Shown here one piece after another: positions 62,006 to 64,000 of a stretch of 64,000 bases of DNA. The notes beneath the pieces were generated by a model that was given only the letters and a program-made list of their open reading frames with translations, did no database searches and had not been told where the DNA came from. This stretch comes from Onthophagus taurus (taxonomy: Eukaryota > Arthropoda > Insecta > Coleoptera > Scarabaeidae): NCBI RefSeq assembly GCF_036711975.1, contig NC_091975.1, positions 14,262,501-14,326,500 on the forward strand, given 5' to 3'. The first letter of the stretch is position 1, and each line of letters opens with the position of its first letter. The position numbers and the translations under genes are program-made.

Positions 62006-62128
62006 AAAAAGGATTTCGATGGAGTAACGTTAACAAATACCTTAGTGGCCGAATTGAACTTACAACATAAAGGGAATAGAAAATTACATTTAAACGCGAT
62101 TCGCAATTCAACCATCGAAATCCTTTTT
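62006..62128. repeat. 17-bp perfect inverted repeat downstream of polB
   Basis: AAAAAGGATTTCGATGG (62006-62022) is inverted at 62112-62128. A similar pair, AAAAGGTTTCGGTGGT, lies beyond the polymerase fragment at 41226-41672 with nearly the same spacing. Confidence 0.8.
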
Positions 62129-62160
62129 TTACAATTATATAATCAAAAAATATAAACTAT

Positions 62161-64000
62161 TTATGATAATGGAGTGTTGATACGATAGTGACCCCACGCT
62201 AATGTACTCACCCCATCATCATTAATATAACGTTTCGAATCACGTGATGAAAGAGCCAATTTATTTTGTAGCATGGTATATATGCTATGCTTTTGACTTC
62301 TGAACAAGTATTGTTTCATGTAAATATCTCGTTTTGACGTTAAACATTCCAAATAATGTTCAAAGGTAATTTTGCGTTTAACCACAGCCTTCTTTACACC
62401 TTTAGCCTTTTTAGTGATACGGCCGGAACAGACCCTATTAGCGTACAATTTAGAACGTAAACCAATAAATTCTGACATGATTCTACCGGAATTTTCATCT
62501 TTCATCAACCCCAATACCGCTTTATTTTGTAGTGGGATGCTAAACTCATTATCCGGAAGATAATTTGACGTATCGAAGCGTTCTAAATTATCTTTAACGA
62601 ATGCATACACATCATCTGTGGTAATGGACACAGTGAAGCTGTCGGTATCCATGTAGCACAATTGAATTTCAGAGCCAAATTTAGGTTTCAAAAAATCATA
62701 ATAAAATTGGTACATGAGTAATTTAGAAATTTCCAAAACTGCAAACCCTACATATAAGGGTTTATCGTAAACCACATGCAGATGTTCCATTTGAATAGCC
62801 GAAAATGTTTCCGTAAAAATTTTTATATTCTTAAAATTTAATTTAGCAATTAGACTACGTGCCCCTAATTTTGGTCTACCCGTTCTCTTACCTATATCTT
62901 CCCAACTTGTCACTAACCTCACATCGACCCTTTTATCTACATTTTCCATAGTTTTACCGAAAACCGCATTATTCATTAATTTAAAAAAGTCCTTTTCAAA
63001 ACTATTCTTAGCAGTTTGACGTAAATGTGTGTTAACGTCGATGTAAGGTTTAAGCCAAGCTGATTGTTTAAAAGATAAAATACGATTAATTTTTCTAACT
63101 ATAAGACCGTGAGCGACGGCATGGTTTAAATTTCTATAATGAATTACATAATTTTTCTTATTAAATAAATTTGGAATAAGTCTTTTATCGCTTACGCTTT
63201 TAGAGTTTGGCGGGCATATATTTTCGGCTAGAAATGGTAGGTCGTTATGCAAATCGTGTAATTCGCGCGGATATTCAATATCAACGTCCAATATATACCC
63301 GTAATCTGAGGTATCGGATACGTTTCTAAATTCGAAACTTCCAATTTGGGCCGCATCCAACCAAACAAACTCATTAACGGGCATATATTGAGACATTGCC
63401 CATCCATAGAGGTTATTTGCATCCCAATACATTAAATAATTTGAAGGTAAATCGGTGTTGAAAGTACCATCGGCCATATATTTATTATTTCCCTTAGCGT
63501 GACGATGACCGCAAAACGAGATGCCCCCGCGAATTCCCTTTTTAATGAAATGTACCTGATCTATATCTGTTAAAAGTTCGAGTTTGATCTGCGTGAACTT
63601 AAGCATAGCATCCCAAGATAAACCTGGCGCTGTATAATAATGGGCAGGGTCTAACCCATAAGTACTAAAACAAACCTCTCGAAACTTTTCAAAGATGTCT
63701 GCAAGTAAAAGTACATCGGTCTTTAGATATAGATCTGAATACTCACGTAAATTTTGACACCCGAATGTACGCCAAACGGTTTGCGCATGATTGTATTCAT
63801 CTTCACTTATACCATCGAAGCTCAGCTTATTCATAAAAGCATCTTTAGAGGGTAATGATGTTTCACCCAATCTATCAATAGAATCAATATACTGATAAGG
63901 AAAAATACCCTTTCTTGTTAACAATTTAAACTGTTCGTGACGTATGAAAAATTTTTTAACGTGGATAAAGTCATCGTCCACAAGATTGCTGGCGAGCGAA
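62161..64000 (-). CDS. polB: Polinton DNA polymerase B, second lineage, partial at window edge
   Basis: Open from the window edge to TAA at 62161, over 600 codons. It begins after the exonuclease domain. Motif A DANNLYGWAMS (about 63398-63428), motif B KLMNNAVFGKTMEN, motif C YMDTDSF (about 62638-62657), a GLMKDENSGRIM block and the terminal LAWGHYRIN are all present. It is close to 55786-59774, and unlike that copy has no frameshift in the visible part, so it may be functional. The N-terminal zinc fingers and exonuclease lie beyond 64000. Confidence 0.93.
   Translation of the reverse strand, partial: SLASNLVDDDFIHVKKFFIRHEQFKLLTRKGIFPYQYIDSIDRLGETSLPSKDAFMNKLSFDGISEDEYNHAQTVWRTFGCQNLREYSDLYLKTDVLLLADIFEKFREVCFSTYGLDPAHYYTAPGLSWDAMLKFTQIKLELLTDIDQVHFIKKGIRGGISFCGHRHAKGNNKYMADGTFNTDLPSNYLMYWDANNLYGWAMSQYMPVNEFVWLDAAQIGSFEFRNVSDTSDYGYILDVDIEYPRELHDLHNDLPFLAENICPPNSKSVSDKRLIPNLFNKKNYVIHYRNLNHAVAHGLIVRKINRILSFKQSAWLKPYIDVNTHLRQTAKNSFEKDFFKLMNNAVFGKTMENVDKRVDVRLVTSWEDIGKRTGRPKLGARSLIAKLNFKNIKIFTETFSAIQMEHLHVVYDKPLYVGFAVLEISKLLMYQFYYDFLKPKFGSEIQLCYMDTDSFTVSITTDDVYAFVKDNLERFDTSNYLPDNEFSIPLQNKAVLGLMKDENSGRIMSEFIGLRSKLYANRVCSGRITKKAKGVKKAVVKRKITFEHYLECLTSKRDIYMKQYLFRSQKHSIYTMLQNKLALSSRDSKRYINDDGVSTLAWGHYRINTPLS

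Overview
This is a transposon- and virus-dense stretch of an arthropod, most likely insect, genome. Evidence for that is an env-bearing gypsy-type element (errantivirus), Bel/Pao and Penelope-like retroelements, Tc1/mariner and Mutator-like DNA transposon remains, a satellite array, spliceosomal introns, and one plausible host exon of the A1CF/RBM46/DND1 RNA-binding family. The species cannot be told from the sequence. There are no rRNA or tRNA genes and no CRISPR arrays.

The main content (4298-37466) is two nearly identical Polinton/Maverick (adintovirus-type) elements, called A and B here, and an errantivirus, E. E sits in a gene of Polinton A with a CGCG target duplication (9240-9243 and 35141-35144). 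Polinton B sits inside E between protease and reverse transcriptase with a six-base duplication AATTCC (7081-7086 and 29981-29986). A later large inversion joined the hexon gene of B to the polymerase gene of A in frame at about 24305 (one open 947-codon frame, 22071-24914). The inversion also placed the two halves of E head to head. The other breakpoint lies left of the window. A Bel/Pao element (1-4297) then cut the polymerase gene of B.

The Polinton gene order, read from one 446-bp terminal inverted repeat, is: IDxQGF-family protein, a ~300-aa unknown protein (gene Y), a small 74-aa protein, a PLA2/pX-like protein, an adenain-like protease, a penton-like protein, a small basic protein, hexon and a second IDxQGF-type gene. 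In copy A only there follows a repeat-rich accessory region (14031-18510). Then come the packaging ATPase, a DUF8207 protein, a 135-aa protein and a truncated integrase, converging on a protein-primed family B DNA polymerase that starts at the other terminal repeat. The PLA2/pX stop codon is preceded in both copies by A AAA AAC, followed by a potential stem-loop, so the protease is probably made by -1 frameshifting. The terminal repeats hold 13 perfect AGGTCA half-sites and a ~115-bp hairpin.

From 37467 to 46125 lie a 152-bp satellite, two Penelope-like remains with hammerhead-like motifs, a polymerase fragment of a second Polinton lineage (41226-41672), a non-LTR fragment and a Tc1/mariner remnant. 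From 46126 to 54790 lie the RRM exon, a 1.68-kb DNA element with long terminal repeats, and Mutator/YqaJ remains. From 54796 to 64000 are two more Polintons of the second lineage: one with a broken polymerase (55786-59774), an unknown 242-aa gene and a 64-aa PPP1R15/GADD34-like protein; the other with an open polymerase running off the window (62161-64000).
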